NCBI GenBank assembly: GCA_003526465.1
Contig: DPWD01000359.1
Location: 278 to 8,567 of the forward strand
Reading direction: 5' to 3'
Source: Hyphomonadaceae bacterium
Lineage (GTDB): Bacteria; Pseudomonadota; Alphaproteobacteria; Caulobacterales; Aquidulcibacteraceae
DNA: 8,290 nucleotides
The notes under the pieces are model-generated. The model did no database searches, was not told the origin of the DNA, and saw only the letters and a program-made list of their open reading frames with translations. The position numbers and the translations under genes were made by a program. Below, piece after piece: positions 6,419 through 8,290 of this stretch (the stretch's first letter is position 1; every line of letters starts with the position of its first letter).

Positions 6419-7494
6419 AGATACATCGCGCCCAGATCGACGCTCGTGCGGGTGTTTAGCGCGCCGAAGTTATCCTCAAGCCATTGTTCGGCGCGTTCGC
6501 GGCCGACATCGCGCAGATGGGTCAAGAACTCCCAATCCGCGTTCATCTTCGAACTGACGCCAAGGTCGCGCATGAAATCCTGCCCCTCGATGGCGTGGAT
6601 CAGCATGCGCTTCATCTTTCCGTCGCCGATGATGCCGTCGTCGATCATCTTGGTGACGAAGGCGATGGCGCGCATTTCGCGCATGAGTGAGGAATTGAAG
6701 CTAATTTCGTTGATGCGATTGAGGATGTCGCGCGCCGAGGTCGGAGTTTCCACGCGTTCGATCGGATTGATGTGGAGAATAACGATGTCGCGGCTTTCGC
6801 ATTTATAGATCAGCGGGAAGATGGCTGGGTTGCCCATATAGCCGCCGTCCCAATAATCCTCGCCATTGATGGTGACGGCCTGGAACATGAACGGCAGGCA
6901 GGCCGAAGCCATCACCGCGTCGGCGGAAATCTCGTCATTGCCGAACACCTTGACCTTACCGGTGCGCACATTGGTGGCGGACAGGAACAACTTCAGAGTT
7001 GAATCCTTCCGCAGACGCTCGAAGTCGACGCTCTGCTCCAGCACCTGACGCAAGGGATTGTAGTTCAGCGGATTGAACTGGTACGGCGAATAGAGCCTGC
7101 TGATCAGATCGAACATCAGGAACGCTGGCGACTGTTCCAAAGAGTGGTTGTGCGAGGCTCGCTCGAGCCAGGTCGGCTGCATCGGGCTCATCATGCCGGC
7201 ATGCGCGACGCGCCGCCAGAAATTAGCCAGCGCCTTCTTCGCCCCCTCTCGTCCGCCCAGGCTCATGCCGTAGGCAAGCGTGACCGCGTTCATCGCGCCG
7301 GCGCTGGTGGCGGAGAGACCCTCGAAAGCAATGCGTTCGTCCTCAAGCAGCCTATCGAGCACGCCCCAGGCGAAGGCGCCGTGGGCGCCGCCGCCCTGCA
7401 ACGCCAGATTGATGGTCTTGGTTCCGACCTTTTGCGTCGGCGCGCGCCGCATTCGCAATTTCGCTTCCGGCGGCAGTGTTGCTGAGTCAGCCAT
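6415..7494 (-). CDS. Patatin-like phospholipase family protein
   Basis: A 359-residue serine acyl hydrolase of the patatin fold, which uses a Ser-Asp dyad on phospholipids or other acyl esters. The oxyanion-hole motif is LALQGGGAHGAFAWGVLDRL (glycines 34-36, 39). The nucleophile elbow is SATSAGAMNAV with Ser64; the first Gly of G-x-S-x-G is Ala62. The dyad Asp is Asp216 in YWDGGYMGNPAIFPL. The segment SPYQFNPLNYNPLRQVLE and the long C-terminal part with RINEISFNSSLMREMRAI are typical of the bacterial group found beside 3-hydroxybutyrate dehydrogenase. No signal peptide is seen, so it probably works inside the cell. The ATG is preceded by GAGGA at 4 nt. It follows the dehydrogenase by 20 bp, an arrangement known from the Legionella bdhA-patD operon. 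The substrate, membrane phospholipid or storage polyester, is undetermined. Confidence 0.93.
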   Translation of the reverse strand: MADSATLPPEAKLRMRRAPTQKVGTKTINLALQGGGAHGAFAWGVLDRLLEDERIAFEGLSATSAGAMNAVTLAYGMSLGGREGAKKALANFWRRVAHAGMMSPMQPTWLERASHNHSLEQSPAFLMFDLISRLYSPYQFNPLNYNPLRQVLEQSVDFERLRKDSTLKLFLSATNVRTGKVKVFGNDEISADAVMASACLPFMFQAVTINGEDYWDGGYMGNPAIFPLIYKCESRDIVILHINPIERVETPTSARDILNRINEISFNSSLMREMRAIAFVTKMIDDGIIGDGKMKRMLIHAIEGQDFMRDLGVSSKMNADWEFLTHLRDVGRERAEQWLEDNFGALNTRTSVDLGAMYL

Positions 7495-7514
7495 TTCGTC
7501 CTCGCTTGCGTTGA

Positions 7515-8290
7515 TCAGTGCGCGGTCCAGCCGCCATCGACGGGCAGCGCGGTTCCGGTGATCGATTTTGCGGCGTCGCTGGCCAGGAACACGGCGAGCG
7601 CGCCGATCTCGGAAACCTGGGCGAAGCGTTTGTTGGGCTGGGCTTTGAGCAAAACCTCGCTAATCACGCGCTCGCGTGAAATCCCATGCGCCTTGGCTTG
7701 ATCCTCGATCTGCTTTTCGACCAGGGGCGTGTAGACGTATCCGGGGCAGATAGCGTTGCAGGTGATGTTGCTTTCTGCGACTTCAAGCGCGACCACCTTG
7801 GTCAAACCCAGCACGCCGTGCTTAGCGGCCACATAGGCCGATTTGAACGGCGAGCCGACCAGACCATGCGCCGAGGCGACGTTGATGATGCGGCCATAGC
7901 CGCGCGCTTTCATCTCCGGCAGCGCCGCGCGGATCGCGTGGAACGCCGACGAGAGATTGATCGCCAGGATCGCATCCCATTTCTCGGGCGGGAATTCATC
8001 GACCGGGGCGACGTGCTGGATGCCGGCGTTGTTGACAAGGATATCGGCGCCGCCGGCCTCGTCCTTGGCATAAGCCATCATTTCGGCCACGGCGGCTGCC
8101 TTGGAGAGGTCAGCGCCATGATAAAAGACGGCGACATCGTGCGTGTGTTCGAGCTTCTTTTGGGTGTCCTCGATTTGCATCCTGTCGCCGAAACCGTTGA
8201 GTACGACGCTCGCGCCCTGCGCGGCGAAGGCTTCGGCAATGCCAAGGCCGATGCCGCTGGTCGAGCCCGTCACCAGCGCGACGCGGCCTT
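7515..8290 (-). CDS. bdhA: 3-hydroxybutyrate dehydrogenase, SDR family (5' end outside window)
   Basis: A short-chain dehydrogenase that interconverts (R)-3-hydroxybutyrate and acetoacetate with NAD, a late step in polyhydroxybutyrate and ketone-body use. The frame is open to the window edge, and the bases ahead of the GTG at 8273 read GRVALVTGSTSGIG. That GTG is thus an internal Val; only a few N-terminal residues are missing. Counting from that Val as 1: cofactor motif TGSTSGIG (2-9), NNAGIQHVAPVDEF (81-94), catalytic Ser134, Tyr147 and Lys151 (SAYVAAKHGVLG). The Gln-His after NNAGI and the SAHG at 134-137 mark the 3-hydroxybutyrate dehydrogenase subgroup rather than a generic SDR. CPGYVYTPLVEKQI has Tyr where several family members have Trp. 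The C-terminus, LPVDGGWTAH, is complete and normal. It is the first visible gene of the operon; its promoter lies outside. Confidence 0.95.
   Translation of the reverse strand, partial: GRVALVTGSTSGIGLGIAEAFAAQGASVVLNGFGDRMQIEDTQKKLEHTHDVAVFYHGADLSKAAAVAEMMAYAKDEAGGADILVNNAGIQHVAPVDEFPPEKWDAILAINLSSAFHAIRAALPEMKARGYGRIINVASAHGLVGSPFKSAYVAAKHGVLGLTKVVALEVAESNITCNAICPGYVYTPLVEKQIEDQAKAHGISRERVISEVLLKAQPNKRFAQVSEIGALAVFLASDAAKSITGTALPVDGGWTAH

Noticed and set aside
8271..8273. GTG as the start codon of the 3-hydroxybutyrate dehydrogenase
   Set aside because: The upstream codons read GRVAL and complete the family's N-terminal beta strand, so the true start is beyond the window.

Overview
The window is GC-rich, gene-dense bacterial DNA with no ribosomal, tRNA, CRISPR or insertion-sequence signal. 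The style of the proteins suggests an alphaproteobacterium, perhaps near the Caulobacterales/Hyphomonadaceae or Rhizobiales: a 3-hydroxybutyrate dehydrogenase next to a patatin, an NLAAKLE-type class III cyclase, and LysR proteins with an R-x-x-C-E segment. This placement is an inference from protein style, not from any marker gene. Eight of the nine genes lie on the minus strand; every gap between genes is under 120 bp.

Right and centre (8290 down to 2589, minus strand): a tightly packed series that reads as one transcription unit. In order of transcription it holds 3-hydroxybutyrate dehydrogenase (5' end outside the window), a patatin-like lipid hydrolase, a membrane-bound class III adenylate cyclase, a 66-residue protein of unknown function, a type II NADH:quinone dehydrogenase, and a metallo-beta-lactamase-fold hydrolase. 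Junctions are 20 bp, a 4-bp GTGA overlap, 86 bp (or an ATGA overlap if a longer start is used), a 4-bp ATGA overlap, and a 4-bp gap. A plausible theme is mobilisation of storage or membrane lipid and 3-hydroxybutyrate: the dehydrogenase makes NADH, and the type II dehydrogenase returns those electrons to the quinone pool. A cAMP signal made at the membrane would be produced by the same operon. The metallohydrolase might act on a phosphodiester, but its substrate cannot be read from sequence.

Left (2470 down to 816, minus strand): after a 118-bp gap come a LysR-type regulator and, 32 bp downstream, a peroxiredoxin-like thiol protein with a CxxC centre. This looks like a two-gene unit. The regulator itself carries a CxxC and a cysteine near the redox-sensing position of OxyR.

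Far left (1 to 831, plus strand): a second LysR-type regulator related to the first, missing about 20 N-terminal residues at the window edge. It converges on the peroxiredoxin-like gene, and the two coding ends overlap by 16 bp.

The points most worth a second look are the operon composition, the unrecognised 66-residue protein, the Lys in place of the transition-state Arg in the cyclase, and the cysteine pattern of the LysR/peroxiredoxin pair.
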